This document shows positions 1-9,618 of a stretch of DNA of 64,000 nt, one piece after another. The stretch spans positions 204,501 through 268,500 of the forward strand of contig NZ_CP144906.1 in the NCBI RefSeq assembly GCF_036699995.1, given 5' to 3'. Positions within the stretch are counted from its first letter, which is position 1, and the number at the start of each line of letters is the position of its first letter. Below the pieces are notes generated by a model. The model saw only the letters and a program-made list of their open reading frames with translations, made no database searches and was not told the DNA's origin. This DNA is from Clostridium beijerinckii (GTDB lineage: Bacteria > Bacillota > Clostridia > Clostridiales > Clostridiaceae). The position numbers and the translations under genes were made by a program.

Positions 1-8
1 AACAAATA

Positions 9-758
9 ATGATTACTGTAAAGAATCATGATGAAATAGCCATAATGAGAAAAGCAGGTAGAATAGTAGGAGAAACATTGCTATTGCTTGAAAAAGAGGT
101 AAAACCCGGAGTAACAACTGCAAATTTGGATAGAATAGCAGAAGAATTTATAACTAAGCATGGAGCAAAACCTTCATTTAAAGGCTTATATGGTTTTCCT
201 TCGTCACTATGTATTTCAGTAAATGAGCAAGTAATACATGGATTCCCAGGAGAATATGTTCTTAAAGAAGGCGATATAGTTAGTATTGACTGTGGGGCGT
301 TTTTTGATGGATTCCATGGAGATGCTGCAAGAACTTTCTCTGTAGGGGAAGTTTCAGTGGAAGCTCAAAGATTAATTGATATAACAAGAGAAAGTTTTTT
401 CCAAGGTATAAAGTTTGCAAAACAAGGAAATAAATTAACTGATATATCACATGAGATACAAAGCTACGTAGAAGCAGCAGGTTTCTCAGTTGTAAGAGAT
501 TTTGTAGGTCATGGGATTGGGCGAAAAGTTCACGAGGATCCTAATGTACCTAATTTCGGAAAGTCTGGTAGAGGTCCGAAATTACTGGAGGGTATGGTGT
601 TAGCAATAGAACCTATGGTTAACGCTGGTACTTATAAGGTTAAGACATTAAAAGATGGATGGACAGTTGTAACAGCGGATTCTTCTTTATCGGCACATTA
701 TGAAAATACAGTTGCAATTTTATCAGATGGACCTGAAATATTAACACTGATTAAGTAG
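9..758 (+). CDS. map: Methionine aminopeptidase, type I
   Basis: Removes the initiator methionine from nascent proteins in the cytosol; a two-metal M24-family peptidase. All five metal ligands of the family are visible: D94 and D105 (in SIDCGAFFDGFHGD), H168 (FVGHGIG), E201 (AIEPMV) and E232 (HYENTVA). At 249 residues it is the short form without an N-terminal zinc-finger extension. Only eight bases precede the ATG in this window, so its ribosome binding site is not fully visible. It lies at the end of the secY-adk-map part of the ribosomal superoperon (upstream genes inferred) and is followed by a KOW protein and infA, the usual clostridial order. Confidence 0.97.
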   Translation: MITVKNHDEIAIMRKAGRIVGETLLLLEKEVKPGVTTANLDRIAEEFITKHGAKPSFKGLYGFPSSLCISVNEQVIHGFPGEYVLKEGDIVSIDCGAFFDGFHGDAARTFSVGEVSVEAQRLIDITRESFFQGIKFAKQGNKLTDISHEIQSYVEAAGFSVVRDFVGHGIGRKVHEDPNVPNFGKSGRGPKLLEGMVLAIEPMVNAGTYKVKTLKDGWTVVTADSSLSAHYENTVAILSDGPEILTLIK

Positions 759-845
759 AATAAAGAGTGTTGCTTAGTTATAAATTTGCATAATACCGTT
801 GTGGTAGTGTTAATTTATACTAAGGTAATCATAGAGGTGAAAAAT

Positions 846-1127
846 TTGCAAAACAATGACTTGATTGGAAAAGTAGTACTTTCAAAAGCAGGAAGAGATA
901 AAGATCACTTATATGTTGTTGTTAGGCAGATAGATGATGATTATGTATTACTAGCTAATGGAGATACAAAATTAATTGAGATGCCTAAGAAGAAAAAAAT
1001 TAAACACTTAAGTATTTTAGAAGATGTAGATGATGAATTATTATCATTAATAAACTCATGCGATAAGAGTACTAATTTAAAGATTAAGAGATTCCTAAAG
1101 CTTAGAGGCATTGTTAAGGAGGGTTGA
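846..1127 (+). CDS. KOW-domain RNA-binding protein (L14e-like)
   Basis: Small 93-residue protein with an N-terminal KOW-type segment ([18 protein letters not shown]) followed by a basic stretch (PKKKKIKHL) and an acidic C-terminal half. Such proteins are commonly found between map and infA in Firmicutes; a role in ribosome binding or assembly is presumed, not shown. I start it at TTG 846 because GAGGTGA lies at the right distance upstream; an in-frame ATG at 786 would add 20 residues with no ribosome binding site and no KOW similarity. The gene overlaps nothing and stops eight bases before the infA start. Confidence 0.85.
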   Translation: MQNNDLIGKVVLSKAGRDKDHLYVVVRQIDDDYVLLANGDTKLIEMPKKKKIKHLSILEDVDDELLSLINSCDKSTNLKIKRFLKLRGIVKEG

Positions 1128-1134
1128 TTACCTT

Positions 1135-1353
1135 ATGTCAAAAGATGATGTTATAGAAATGCAAGGTACGGTATTAGAATCTTTACCAAACGCTATGTTT
1201 CAAGTTGAACTTGAAAGTGGCCATAAGATTCTAGCACACATATCAGGTAAATTAAGAATGAACTTCATAAGAATTTTACCAGGAGACAAAGTTACAGTAG
1301 AACTTTCTCCTTATGATTTAACCAGAGGTAGAATTACATGGAGAGCAAAATAA
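1135..1353 (+). CDS. infA: Translation initiation factor IF-1
   Basis: Binds the ribosomal A site during initiation and works with IF-2 and IF-3. The 72-residue length and the S1/OB-fold sequence ([13 protein letters not shown] at the start, [11 protein letters not shown] in the middle, [13 protein letters not shown] at the end) are those of bacterial IF-1. The ATG at 1135 is preceded by AAGGAGGG at 1117-1124, which lies in the end of the KOW gene, so the two genes are likely translationally coupled. An upstream in-frame start at 1111 would add eight non-conserved residues and is not used here. Confidence 0.97.
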   Translation: MSKDDVIEMQGTVLESLPNAMFQVELESGHKILAHISGKLRMNFIRILPGDKVTVELSPYDLTRGRITWRAK

Positions 1354-1395
1354 AGTAGATATAACTTACATTGATCTACTACAAAAGTAATATGA

Positions 1396-1521
<126 letters not shown>

Positions 1522-1534
1522 TGATCAAGTTTAC

Positions 1535-1570
1535 AATATTATTTACATTAAAATAAATGTAAATAATATT
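1535..1570. repeat. Perfect 15-bp inverted repeat overlapping the rpsM promoter
   Basis: Arms 1535-1549 and 1556-1570 are exact reverse complements with a six-base loop. There is no T-run directly after the second arm, so it is a weak terminator at best; the second arm ends inside the -35 hexamer at 1569-1574. It may both end rpmJ transcripts and influence the next promoter. Confidence 0.6.
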
Positions 1571-1597
1571 GACATTTCAGCAAAAGTCAAATATGAT
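1569..1597 (+). promoter_or_regulatory. Consensus sigma-A promoter before rpsM
   Basis: TTGACA at 1569-1574, a 17-bp spacer, and TATGAT at 1592-1597. This is an internal promoter of the ribosomal superoperon and would start a leader of about 140 nucleotides before rpsM. Confidence 0.75.
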
Positions 1598-1604
1598 TAT
1601 ATAG

Positions 1605-1744
1605 TCGTTTAATTAATCAAAAATAAATTTTAGGGCGGCTGGCAATAGAATCGTCTATTGACCTAAAATTTTATTATAAATTATAAATCATAAATTATAA
1701 AATCAACTTTTATACATTTCAATTATCAGGAGGTGTAAATTTTA
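1605..1744 (+). ncRNA. Candidate structured 5' leader of the alpha operon
   Basis: Predicted transcript leader between the promoter and rpsM. It contains an outer 10-bp stem (1625-1634 with 1662-1671) enclosing a perfect 7-bp stem (1643-1649 with 1654-1660, loop ATCG) and an eight-base bulge GCGGCTGG. After it comes AT-rich sequence with short ATTATAAA/CATAAA repeats (1674-1702) and the AGGAGGTG site of rpsM. S4 (rpsD) is in this operon; in E. coli S4 represses its alpha operon by binding such a leader, so autoregulation is a reasonable but unproven guess. Confidence 0.45.
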
Positions 1745-2113
1745 ATGGCAAGAATATCAGGTATTGATCTACCAAGAGAAAAAAGAGTTGAAATAGGTTT
1801 AACATATATATATGGAATAGGATTATCAACTTCACAAAAAATCTTAGCTGTAACAGGAATTAATCCAGATACAAGAGTTAAGGATTTATCAGAAGAAGAA
1901 GTTAATGAAATCAGAACTTATATCAACAAGAATTTAATGGTTGAAGGTGACTTAAGAAGAGATGTCGCTTTAAATATCAAGAGATTAGTAGAAATAGGAT
2001 CATATAGAGGGATTAGACATAGAAGAGGTCTTCCAGTAAGAGGACAAAAAACTAAGACTAATGCAAGAACTAGAAAAGGTCCTAAGAAGACAATAGCAAA
2101 TAAGAAGAAATAG
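1745..2113 (+). CDS. rpsM: 30S ribosomal protein S13
   Basis: Small-subunit head protein contacting the 50S subunit and P-site tRNA. The 122 residues begin [19 protein letters not shown] and end in the typical basic tail ([18 protein letters not shown]). AGGAGGTG lies upstream of the ATG. First gene of the alpha-operon block rpsM-rpsK-rpsD-rpoA-rplQ; stop is followed 15 bases later by rpsK. Confidence 0.98.
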   Translation: MARISGIDLPREKRVEIGLTYIYGIGLSTSQKILAVTGINPDTRVKDLSEEEVNEIRTYINKNLMVEGDLRRDVALNIKRLVEIGSYRGIRHRRGLPVRGQKTKTNARTRKGPKKTIANKKK

Positions 2114-2128
2114 TAAGGAGGGAAGATA

Positions 2129-2524
2129 ATGGCAGCTAAAACAGTTAAGAAAACTAGAAGAAGAAAAGAAAGAAAAAATGTTGAGCATGGTGCTGCACAC
2201 ATTAAGTCAACTTTTAATAATTCAATAGTTACTTTAACAGATGCAGTAGGAAATGCTTTATCATGGTCAAGTGCAGGAGCACTAGGTTTCAGAGGATCAA
2301 GAAAGAGTACACCATTTGCAGCTCAAATGGCAGCAGAAACTGCAGCTAAAGTAGCAATGGAACACGGCTTAAAAAGTATAGAGGTTTATGTTAAAGGACC
2401 TGGTTCAGGAAGAGAAGCAGCTATAAGATCCTTACAAGCAGCAGGACTAGAAGTAACTTTGATTAAAGATGTTACTCCAATACCACATAATGGTTGTAGA
2501 CCACCAAAGAGAAGAAGAGTCTAA
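2129..2524 (+). CDS. rpsK: 30S ribosomal protein S11
   Basis: Platform protein of the 30S subunit that helps shape the mRNA exit region. 131 residues, with the conserved core [19 protein letters not shown] and C-terminal [23 protein letters not shown] precedes the ATG. Its N-terminal ten residues are rich in Lys and Arg, normal for clostridial S11. Sits tightly between rpsM and rpsD. Confidence 0.98.
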   Translation: MAAKTVKKTRRRKERKNVEHGAAHIKSTFNNSIVTLTDAVGNALSWSSAGALGFRGSRKSTPFAAQMAAETAAKVAMEHGLKSIEVYVKGPGSGREAAIRSLQAAGLEVTLIKDVTPIPHNGCRPPKRRRV

Positions 2525-2554
2525 TATAAATGTAGTAATAGGAGGTGTAATTTA

Positions 2555-3175
2555 ATGGCAAGATATACTGGCGCTACATGTAGATTATGTAGAAGAGAAG
2601 GTATGAAACTTTTCCTTAAAGGTGATAGATGTTTTACAGATAAGTGTGCTTTCGTTAGAAGAAGCTATGCACCAGGACAACATGGAGCTAACAAAAAGAA
2701 AGTATCAAACTATGGTGTTCAATTAAGAGAAAAGCAAAAAGCAAGAAGAATTTATGGCATATTAGAAGGCCAATTTAGAACATATTATGAAAAAGCTGAG
2801 CATATTAAAGGTATAACAGGTGAAAACTTACTTAAATTACTAGAAATGAGACTTGATAACATAGTTTATAGATTAGGTTATGGTTCATCAAGAAATGAGG
2901 CAAGACAATTAGTGACTCACGGACATTTCTTAGTAAATGGTAAAAAGGTTGACATTTGTTCATATCATGTTTCAGTTAACGATGTAATTACTGTATGCGA
3001 AAAGAGCAGATCAAGTGAAAAGTTTAAAACTTTTGTTGAAAATCCAAAAACTTTACCAAAATGGTTAGAAGCTAATGTTGATAACTATGAAGGAAAAGTA
3101 GTTGCAGAGCCATCAAGAGAAGATATAGATGTGCCTGTTAACGAAACACTTATTGTTGAGTTATACAGTAAATAA
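2555..3175 (+). CDS. rpsD: 30S ribosomal protein S4 (zinc-binding form)
   Basis: Primary 16S rRNA-binding assembly protein and, in several bacteria, an autogenous translational repressor. 206 residues. Cysteines C9, C12, C26 and C31 make the N-terminal zinc site known from Thermus S4, so this is the C+ form. The S4 RNA-binding domain is seen at about residues 95-160 ([20 protein letters not shown]). AGGAGGTG precedes the ATG. Unlike Bacillus, where rpsD is separate, here it is inside the alpha operon next to rpoA, which matters for how the leader before rpsM might be controlled. Confidence 0.98.
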   Translation: MARYTGATCRLCRREGMKLFLKGDRCFTDKCAFVRRSYAPGQHGANKKKVSNYGVQLREKQKARRIYGILEGQFRTYYEKAEHIKGITGENLLKLLEMRLDNIVYRLGYGSSRNEARQLVTHGHFLVNGKKVDICSYHVSVNDVITVCEKSRSSEKFKTFVENPKTLPKWLEANVDNYEGKVVAEPSREDIDVPVNETLIVELYSK

Positions 3176-3277
3176 TATATTTATATTTGTTAGAGAAATT
3201 TATCACAATATATGCAAATATAGAATCAGTTGCCCTCATAATAAGGTTGCCATTTTTAAAATAAGGAGGGTTTGTCA

Positions 3278-4225
3278 ATGTTAGAAATCGAAAAGCCAAT
3301 AATAGAATGTATAGAAGCTAATGAAGATGGTACTTATGGTAAGTACGTTGTTGAACCACTTGAAAGAGGATACGGTATTACATTAGGAAATGCCCTAAGA
3401 AGAATATTATTATCATCTCTTCCAGGAGTTGCAACAACCTCTGTCAAAATTGATGGTGTGCTTCATGAGTTTTCTACTGTTCAAGGAGTTAAAGAAGATG
3501 TTACTGAATTAATTCTTAATATCAAATCATTAGCTCTAAGAATGAATGGTGAAGGTCCAAAAGTTATTTATATTGATGCTAAAGGACCAGGAGAAGTTAC
3601 TGGAGCAGATATAAAGACTGATGGTGATGTTGAAGTTGTTAATAAGAATTTACATATTGCAACTTTAGATAACGATGGAAGACTTTATATGGAATTGACA
3701 GTTAATAAGGGAAGAGGATATGTTACTCAAAATAAAAATAAGAGTGATGAATTGCCTATTTCAGCTATAGCAGTTGATTCTATTTATACACCAGTAAAAA
3801 GAGTTAATTTTACTGTTGATAATACAAGAGTTGGTCAAATTACTGATTATGATAAATTAACTTTAGAAATTTGGACTAATGGTACCATAAAAATAGATGA
3901 AGCTATTAGTTTATCAGCAAAGATACTTATTGAACATTTTAAATTATTCATGTCATTAACAGATAATACTAATGATGTTGAAATAATGATAGAAAAAGAA
4001 GACGATAAGAAAGAAAAAGTCCTAGAAATGACTGTAGAAGAACTTGATTTATCAGTTAGATCATATAACTGTTTAAAGAGAGCTGGAATTAATACAGTAC
4101 AAGAACTTGCCACAAAGTCGATGGATGATATGATGAAGGTAAGGAATTTAGGAAAGAAATCTTTAGAAGAAGTTGAAAGAAAGCTTAAGGAATTAGGTTT
4201 AGCACTAAAACTAAGCGAGGAGTAA
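3278..4225 (+). CDS. rpoA: DNA-directed RNA polymerase subunit alpha
   Basis: Dimerising scaffold of RNA polymerase. 315 residues from the ATG at 3278, which is placed seven bases after AAGGAGGG; a TTG two codons earlier is less likely. The N-terminal domain (to about residue 230) shows [20 protein letters not shown]; the C-terminal DNA/activator-binding domain begins near [20 protein letters not shown] and contains the helix-hairpin-helix [12 protein letters not shown]. The 102-base gap after rpsD holds a direct repeat GTTGCC but no convincing promoter. Confidence 0.98.
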   Translation: MLEIEKPIIECIEANEDGTYGKYVVEPLERGYGITLGNALRRILLSSLPGVATTSVKIDGVLHEFSTVQGVKEDVTELILNIKSLALRMNGEGPKVIYIDAKGPGEVTGADIKTDGDVEVVNKNLHIATLDNDGRLYMELTVNKGRGYVTQNKNKSDELPISAIAVDSIYTPVKRVNFTVDNTRVGQITDYDKLTLEIWTNGTIKIDEAISLSAKILIEHFKLFMSLTDNTNDVEIMIEKEDDKKEKVLEMTVEELDLSVRSYNCLKRAGINTVQELATKSMDDMMKVRNLGKKSLEEVERKLKELGLALKLSEE

Positions 4226-4237
4226 GGAGGTAAATCC

Positions 4238-4579
4238 ATGGCAGGTTATCGTAAACTAGGTCTTCCTACAGACCAAAGAAAAGCTATGCTAAGAAATCTT
4301 GTTACTAGTCTATTAAAACATGGTAAAATCGAAACAACTGAAACAAGAGCTAAAGAAACTAGATCATTAGCAGAAAAAATGATTACTCTTGGAAAAAGAG
4401 GAGATCTTCATGCTAGAAGACAAGTATTATCTTATGTTCAAGAAGAATTAGTTGTTAAGAATTTATTTGATAATGTAGCTCCAAAGTATGCTGAGAGAAA
4501 CGGCGGATATACAAGAATAATTAAAAAAGGTCCTAGAAGAGGGGACGGAGCTGAGATAGTAATACTTGAATTAGTATAA
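4238..4579 (+). CDS. rplQ: 50S ribosomal protein L17
   Basis: Large-subunit protein near the exit tunnel. 113 residues starting [20 protein letters not shown], with the conserved [11 protein letters not shown] segment and ending [17 protein letters not shown] lies before the ATG and 12 bases separate it from rpoA. It is the last gene of the alpha operon and is followed by a strong terminator. Confidence 0.98.
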   Translation: MAGYRKLGLPTDQRKAMLRNLVTSLLKHGKIETTETRAKETRSLAEKMITLGKRGDLHARRQVLSYVQEELVVKNLFDNVAPKYAERNGGYTRIIKKGPRRGDGAEIVILELV

Positions 4580-4586
4580 TACTAAT

Positions 4587-4618
4587 GGGGGATTAAGTTT
4601 AAACTTAATCCCCATTTT
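4587..4618 (+). terminator. Rho-independent terminator after rplQ
   Basis: GGGGATTAAGTTT at 4588-4600 pairs perfectly with 4601-4613 (the innermost bases form the loop), followed by ATTTTG. Confidence 0.85.
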
Positions 4619-4689
4619 GACATAGAAAATAAAATTTTAACTTAATTTATTATAGAGATGTTTTCTTACTCAAGATATATATTTTTTTG

Positions 4690-4717
4690 TTGAATATGCT
4701 GGATTTTGAGATATAAT
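4690..4717 (+). promoter_or_regulatory. Promoter before ecfA1
   Basis: TTGAAT at 4690-4695, 16-bp spacer, TATAAT at 4712-4717, giving a leader of roughly 90 nucleotides before ecfA1. Confidence 0.6.
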
Positions 4718-4812
4718 GAAAATAATAATTTAATATCAAAGACAACTATGTTGTTAATGAAAAACATTTGTATAATATATTAAAACTATAAAACATCATG
4801 GGGAGGTACACT

Positions 4813-5664
4813 ATGAGTGATGCGATGATAAAGTGTGCAAAAGTATCTTTTAAATATGTAAAGGATACAGAAGGAGTTAAGCAAGAAAAATATGCAATAA
4901 AAGATGTAGATTTGGAGGTAAAAAGGGGGGAGTTTTTAGTAGTTTTAGGACATAATGGATCAGGTAAATCAACAATAGCTAAGCATATGAATGCATTGGT
5001 CGTACCATCAGAGGGAACAGTGATTGTAGATGGCTTGGATACTAGTAAAATGGAGAATGTATGGGAGATTAGATCTAGAGCAGGAATGGTGTTTCAAAAT
5101 CCTGATAACCAATTAGTTGCTACTATAGTAGAAGAAGATGTAGCTTTTGGACCAGAGAATTTAGGAATAGAACCATTAGAAATAAGAAAAAGAGTCGATG
5201 AGAGTCTAGAGAAAGTTGGAATGAGCAAATATAAAAGGCATGCACCACATCTTTTATCTGGTGGACAAAAGCAAAGAATTGCTATAGCAGGAATACTTGC
5301 AATACAACCTGAATGTATAATTTTTGATGAGCCGACAGCAATGTTGGATCCATCAGGTAGAAGGGAAGTTCTAAAAACCATAAATGAATTAAATAAAATT
5401 CATGGTATTACTATTGTATTGATAACACACTACATGGATGAGGCAGCTCAAGCTGATAGAATTGTAGTAATGGATGGTGGAAGTGTAAAAATGGAGGGGA
5501 CTCCTAGAGAAATTTTTCCTCAGGTAGAGCGAATGAAAAAGATAGGTTTAGACGTTCCACAGGTTACTGAATTAGCTTATGAGCTAAAAAAGGCAGGAAT
5601 AGATATAAACGAAAAAATATTAAATGTGGATGAGATGGTGAATGAATTATGTCAATTAAAGTAG
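4813..5664 (+). CDS. ecfA1: ECF transporter ATPase A1
   Basis: One of two ATPases of the shared energy-coupling module that powers several vitamin-specific S components at the membrane. 283 residues with Walker [10 protein letters not shown], signature [14 protein letters not shown] and Walker [14 protein letters not shown] start at ATG 4813, preceded by GGGGAGG; the in-frame ATG at 4798 lies upstream of that site. It overlaps ecfA2 by 16 bases. No S-component gene is adjacent, typical of a group II ECF module used by substrate subunits encoded elsewhere. Confidence 0.95.
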   Translation: MSDAMIKCAKVSFKYVKDTEGVKQEKYAIKDVDLEVKRGEFLVVLGHNGSGKSTIAKHMNALVVPSEGTVIVDGLDTSKMENVWEIRSRAGMVFQNPDNQLVATIVEEDVAFGPENLGIEPLEIRKRVDESLEKVGMSKYKRHAPHLLSGGQKQRIAIAGILAIQPECIIFDEPTAMLDPSGRREVLKTINELNKIHGITIVLITHYMDEAAQADRIVVMDGGSVKMEGTPREIFPQVERMKKIGLDVPQVTELAYELKKAGIDINEKILNVDEMVNELCQLK

Positions 5665-6518
5665 AAAATTTAACACACATATATATGCCTAAGAGTCCAT
5701 TTGAAAAGACTGCATTGGACAATGTGTCTTTAGAAATAAAAGATGGAGAATTTGTAGCACTAATTGGGCATACTGGCTCTGGTAAATCTACTTTAATACA
5801 ACATTTTAATGGTTTACTAGAAGCAACTAGTGGAGAAATAATTGTTGATGGAACAAATATTACTGATAAAAAAGCAAAGCTTACGGATATAAGAAAAAAG
5901 GTTGGCTTGGTATTTCAGTATCCGGAATATCAAATTTTTGAGGAAACTATAGCCAAGGATATTGAATTTGGGCCTAGAAATTTAGGACTTTCAGATAGTG
6001 AAATTAATGAGAGAGTAATTAGGGCCATGGAAATGGTTGGTCTGGACTATGAGACTTATAAAGATAGGTCGCCATTTGACTTAAGTGGCGGTCAGAAGAG
6101 AAGAGTAGCAATTGCAGGGGTTATAGCAATGCAACCTACAACACTAATATTGGATGAGCCTACGGCAGGGTTAGATCCAAAGGGTAGAGATGATATATTA
6201 GATCAGATAAGAAAGCTACATGAGGATTATAATATGACTATAATTATAGTTAGTCATAGTATGGAGGATGTTGCAAAGATTGCAGAAAGAATTATTGTGA
6301 TGAATGGTGGAAAAGTAGCACTACAAGGAACTCCAGCAGAAGTATTTAAAGAAGTTGATGTGCTAGAGAAGATAGGACTTGGCGTCCCTCAGGTAACATA
6401 TCTAATAAGAGAACTAAGAAAAAAAGGATTTGACATTCCAGATAATATATTTACGATAGAGGAAGCAAAAAAGCAACTTTTGTCTACTTTGAGGATAAAT
6501 AAAGTGAAAGGGGAATAG
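5649..6518 (+). CDS. ecfA2: ECF transporter ATPase A2
   Basis: Partner ATPase forming the heterodimer with EcfA1. 289 residues; Walker [10 protein letters not shown], signature [14 protein letters not shown], Walker [13 protein letters not shown], and the family's C-terminal extension. Its ATG lies inside the end of ecfA1, so translation is coupled. The gene is followed eight bases later by ecfT. Confidence 0.95.
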   Translation: MSIKVENLTHIYMPKSPFEKTALDNVSLEIKDGEFVALIGHTGSGKSTLIQHFNGLLEATSGEIIVDGTNITDKKAKLTDIRKKVGLVFQYPEYQIFEETIAKDIEFGPRNLGLSDSEINERVIRAMEMVGLDYETYKDRSPFDLSGGQKRRVAIAGVIAMQPTTLILDEPTAGLDPKGRDDILDQIRKLHEDYNMTIIIVSHSMEDVAKIAERIIVMNGGKVALQGTPAEVFKEVDVLEKIGLGVPQVTYLIRELRKKGFDIPDNIFTIEEAKKQLLSTLRINKVKGE

Positions 6519-6526
6519 ACAAAATT

Positions 6527-7333
6527 ATGTTGAAGAATATTACAATAGGACAATATTTACCTGGAGAGTCATTTGTTCATAAGTTAGATCCTAGAACAAA
6601 GATACTTATATCAATACTTTTTATTGCGTGTTTATTTATCATAAATAAATTTATAGGTTATACTTTTGTGGTTGTTTTTTTACTAGCTATAATATTGATC
6701 GCAAAGGTGCCATTTAGGTTTATTTTTAATGGATTGAAGCCAATTTTTCTATTGATAGTATTAACAGCTGCTCTAAACATATTTATGGTTAGGGGCGCTG
6801 AAGGGACAGAAGTTTTTAGTATTGGATTTTTAAAGGCATATCCAGAGGGGTTAAGTATTGCAGCATTTATGGCAATAAGACTAATTCTATTAATAGTAGG
6901 AACATCACTGTTAACATTAACAACATCTCCAATTGAGTTAACTGATGGAATCGAAAAATTATTAAGGCCAATTGGAAAAGAAATGGCTCATGAACTTGCT
7001 ATGATGATGACAATAGCCTTACGATTTATACCTACTTTAATAGATGAAACGGATAAAATAATGAAAGCTCAGAAGGCTAGAGGTGCTGATTTTGAGTCAG
7101 GTGGAATAATAAAAAAGGCTAAGAGTTTAGTACCATTATTAGTGCCTTTATTTATCAGTTCATTTAGAAGAGCAGATGAATTAGCAATGGCAATGGAAGC
7201 AAGAGGCTATAGAGGTGGTGCTGGGCGAACTAGAATGAAAATACTTGAGTTTTCGTATAGGGATCTGGTTGCTTTTATTGTATTTTGTATTTTAGTTTTA
7301 TGGTGCATAGCTGTAAGATTCATTATGCTATAG
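6527..7333 (+). CDS. ecfT: ECF transporter transmembrane subunit T
   Basis: Membrane scaffold that links EcfA1A2 to S components. 268 residues with about five to six hydrophobic segments (for example ILISILFIACLFIINKFIG and VAFIVFCILVLWCIAVRFI). The two coupling-helix signatures with Ala-Arg-Gly are present: KAQKARGADFESGG and AMEARGYRGG. Gene order ecfA1-ecfA2-ecfT-truA-rplM is conserved in Firmicutes. Confidence 0.95.
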   Translation: MLKNITIGQYLPGESFVHKLDPRTKILISILFIACLFIINKFIGYTFVVVFLLAIILIAKVPFRFIFNGLKPIFLLIVLTAALNIFMVRGAEGTEVFSIGFLKAYPEGLSIAAFMAIRLILLIVGTSLLTLTTSPIELTDGIEKLLRPIGKEMAHELAMMMTIALRFIPTLIDETDKIMKAQKARGADFESGGIIKKAKSLVPLLVPLFISSFRRADELAMAMEARGYRGGAGRTRMKILEFSYRDLVAFIVFCILVLWCIAVRFIML

Positions 7334-7349
7334 GAGTAAGATAACTTAA

Positions 7350-8084
7350 ATGAGAAATATAAAATTAATTATTGAGTTTGATGGAAGTAACTTTTGCGGG
7401 TGGCAAAGGCAACCCAAAGGCAGAACTGTTCAAAAAGTAATAGAGATAGCAATATTTAAGGCTACTGGAGAGGAAATTATGATTAATGGAAGTTCCAGGA
7501 CTGATGCAGGTGTTCATGCAAGGGAAATGGTTGCAAACTTTCTGACTAATTCTTCAATACCTGGAGATAAGTTTAGAGAAGCTATTAATACAAGACTGCC
7601 AGAAGATGTATCTATAATTAAATCAGAAGAAGTAAGTGAAGATTTTCATGCAAGATATTCATCAAAGGGAAAGACATACTCTTACACAATTGTAAATAGA
7701 TATGAAAGGTTATCTTTAGGTCATCAATATCTGTATCATTATAAGTATAAATTGGATATAAATGAGATGAGAAGAGCATGTGAATATTTTATAGGGAGAC
7801 ATGACTTTAGGGCGTTTATGTCTCCTGGAAGCTCAATAAAAACTACAACAAGAACTATTCAGGATCTCTATATAGAGCAAAATGGAGATGAAATAAAAAT
7901 ATTTATTACGGCTGATGGATTTTTGTATAATATGGTGAGAATAATAGTAGGTACGTTAATAAAGATTGGAAATGGAAAACTAGAAGCGGAAAATATAAAA
8001 GATATAATAGAAGAAGGAAATAGAAAAAAAGCAGGAATGTGCGTACCGCCAAACGGATTAATATTAGAAAAAGTTTTCTATTAA
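7350..8084 (+). CDS. truA: tRNA pseudouridine(38-40) synthase
   Basis: Converts uridines 38-40 of the tRNA anticodon arm to pseudouridine. 244 residues; the catalytic Asp is in the motif [14 protein letters not shown], and [13 protein letters not shown] near the C-terminus is typical of the family. RBS GGAGTAAG precedes the ATG. It closes the ecf transcription unit; a consensus promoter for rplM begins 14 bases after its stop. Confidence 0.97.
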   Translation: MRNIKLIIEFDGSNFCGWQRQPKGRTVQKVIEIAIFKATGEEIMINGSSRTDAGVHAREMVANFLTNSSIPGDKFREAINTRLPEDVSIIKSEEVSEDFHARYSSKGKTYSYTIVNRYERLSLGHQYLYHYKYKLDINEMRRACEYFIGRHDFRAFMSPGSSIKTTTRTIQDLYIEQNGDEIKIFITADGFLYNMVRIIVGTLIKIGNGKLEAENIKDIIEEGNRKKAGMCVPPNGLILEKVFY

Positions 8085-8098
8085 ATCATAAAAATGTG

Positions 8099-8127
8099 TT
8101 GACACGCCCGTGTGCGTGTATTATAAT
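8099..8127 (+). promoter_or_regulatory. Consensus promoter of the rplM-rpsI unit
   Basis: TTGACA at 8099-8104, 17-bp GC-rich spacer, TATAAT at 8122-8127: a perfect match to the sigma-A consensus in both boxes, fitting high ribosomal protein expression. Confidence 0.9.
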
Positions 8128-8133
8128 AGGTTT

Positions 8134-8240
8134 GTTTGTTAAAACATTTATGTATATAAGATCCACTAGCCCCGGGTCTTGACATAAAAAATCTTACTTA
8201 AAATAATGAGTAAAGAATTAATGTAAGTTCAGGGAGGGAA
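8134..8240 (+). ncRNA. Probable L13 ribosomal protein leader
   Basis: The untranslated region between promoter and rplM folds into a GC-rich hairpin (AAGATCC at 8158-8164 with GGGTCTT at 8174-8180, around ACTAGCCCC) and a second stem (CTTAC/GTAAG) just before the ribosome binding site AGGGAGGG. An L13-binding leader at this place is a known Firmicutes family; the match to the Rfam L13_leader model was not computed. Confidence 0.6.
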
Positions 8241-8244
8241 ACAG

Positions 8245-8679
8245 ATGAAATCATACATTGCTAAAGCAAGTGAAATTGAAAGAAAATGGTATGTAGTTGA
8301 TGCTGCTGGTAAGCCACTAGGTAGAGTTGCTAGCCAAGTTGCTTCAATTTTAAGAGGTAAAAATAAACCAACATTTACACCTAATGTTGACTGCGGAGAT
8401 TTTGTTATTGTAATTAATGCAGAAAAGGTAGTTTTAACTGGTAAGAAATTAGATCAAAAATTAATGAGAAAGCATAGTCTTTACCCAGGCGGATTAAAAG
8501 AAACTCCTTATAGAGTAGTATTAGATAAAAAGCCTGAATTTGCTTTTGAAGAAGCAGTAAGAAGAATGCTTCCAAACGGTGTTTTAGGAAGACAAATGTT
8601 AAAGAAATTAAATGTATATAGGGGTGCAGAACATAATCATGCAGCTCAAAAACCAGAAGTACTAGAATTAAGATACTAA
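8245..8679 (+). CDS. rplM: 50S ribosomal protein L13
   Basis: Early-assembly protein of the large subunit and likely regulator of its own leader. 144 residues with the conserved [20 protein letters not shown] and [15 protein letters not shown] stretches. Strong RBS AGGGAGGG. Forms a two-gene unit with rpsI. Confidence 0.98.
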
Positions 8680-8705
8680 TACGATCTCGGGAGGAGGAAA
8701 AAGAA

Positions 8706-9098
8706 ATGGCAAAAGTTCAATACATGGGAACTGGAAGAAGAAAGAAATCAGTTGCAAGAGTAAGACTTGTACCAGGAAGTGGTAAGGTTCTTGTAAATAA
8801 AAGAGAAATAGAAAACTTTTTTGGTTTAGAAACATTAAGAGTTATCGTAAACCAACCATTAGTTTTAACTGGAACTAAGGATAGATTTGACGTTTTAGTA
8901 AATGTTCACGGTGGTGGATTTACAGGTCAAGCAGGAGCTATCAGACATGGTATAGCTAGAGCATTAGTTAAATCTGATGAAGCTTTAAAGCCAGAATTAA
9001 AGAAGGCTGGATTCTTAACAAGAGACCCAAGAATGAAAGAAAGAAAGAAATACGGTCTTAAAGCAGCAAGAAGAGCTCCACAATTCTCAAAGAGATAA
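8706..9098 (+). CDS. rpsI: 30S ribosomal protein S9
   Basis: Head protein whose C-terminal tail reaches the P-site tRNA. 130 residues; conserved [16 protein letters not shown] at the N-terminus and the terminal [17 protein letters not shown] lies upstream. Ends the L13-S9 unit at a strong hairpin terminator. Confidence 0.98.
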   Translation: MAKVQYMGTGRRKKSVARVRLVPGSGKVLVNKREIENFFGLETLRVIVNQPLVLTGTKDRFDVLVNVHGGGFTGQAGAIRHGIARALVKSDEALKPELKKAGFLTRDPRMKERKKYGLKAARRAPQFSKR

Positions 9099-9110
9099 TA
9101 TTTGGAGATC

Positions 9111-9147
9111 AAAAATCCCACAAACGCGGTGTTTGTGGGATTTTTAT
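9111..9147 (+). terminator. Terminator after rpsI
   Basis: AAAAATCCCACAAAC (9111-9125) pairs perfectly with 9131-9145 around the loop GCGGT, and the right arm ends in TTTTT; strong and potentially bidirectional. Confidence 0.95.
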
Positions 9148-9618
9148 TTTATATAAAAATATGTAATCTTTAATGAACAAATACAAATAATAGTTATTAC
9201 ATGTCTAATAATGCGGTTCTCGTGCTATTCCTTAATATAGTTATAAACTCTTCCATTATATATATGTTGAAACTAAATCTATATATTTTGCCTTAACTGA
9301 ATTCTTTAGCTATTAGAATTCTAAATGTAACTTCATTATTAGAATACATATATATGTATTTTAATAAGTCCTAAATAATATAATTTATTCTTTATAAAAT
9401 TATTAGCATTTCCATATATGATAATTACAGGTAGATTCCAATTGATTAAATATTTCAGATATTATATTAAAAAATTGTAGTGAGATATCTATTGAGTGTT
9501 CCATAAAATATCTCTAATAAAAAAATAAAAATTTACTAATATAAATGAATTTGAATAATTAAGAGTGTATAGCAAACAATACACTATGTAAGTCTAAATG
9601 ATTTGGAGGAATAATTTT
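9148..9618. other. Gene-free AT-rich spacer before cwlD
   Basis: About 470 bases without a supportable gene. It contains an 18-bp perfect palindrome at 9343-9360, inverted repeats GAATTCT/AGAATTC (9299-9305, 9315-9321) and GAGATAT/ATATCTC (9482-9488, 9508-9514), and AGTGTAT/ATACACT (9564-9570, 9579-9585) just before cwlD. TGAATA at 9552-9557 followed by CAATACA resembles the sporulation sigma-G boxes but the 19-base spacing is long. In such AT-rich DNA short repeats arise by chance; I claim no function. Confidence 0.4.

Noticed and set aside
1918..2202. Two - strand frames opposite rpsM/rpsK
   Set aside because: Low-complexity Phe/Leu/Ser translation produced by the Lys/Arg-rich ribosomal genes.
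9166..9300. Possible 31-codon open frame beginning near 9200
   Set aside because: No ribosome binding site, biased composition, and no downstream context.
9343..9360. 18-bp palindrome as an operator or terminator
   Set aside because: Composed only of alternating A/T plus one C/G pair in AT-rich DNA, no nearby promoter and no T-run beyond TTTT.
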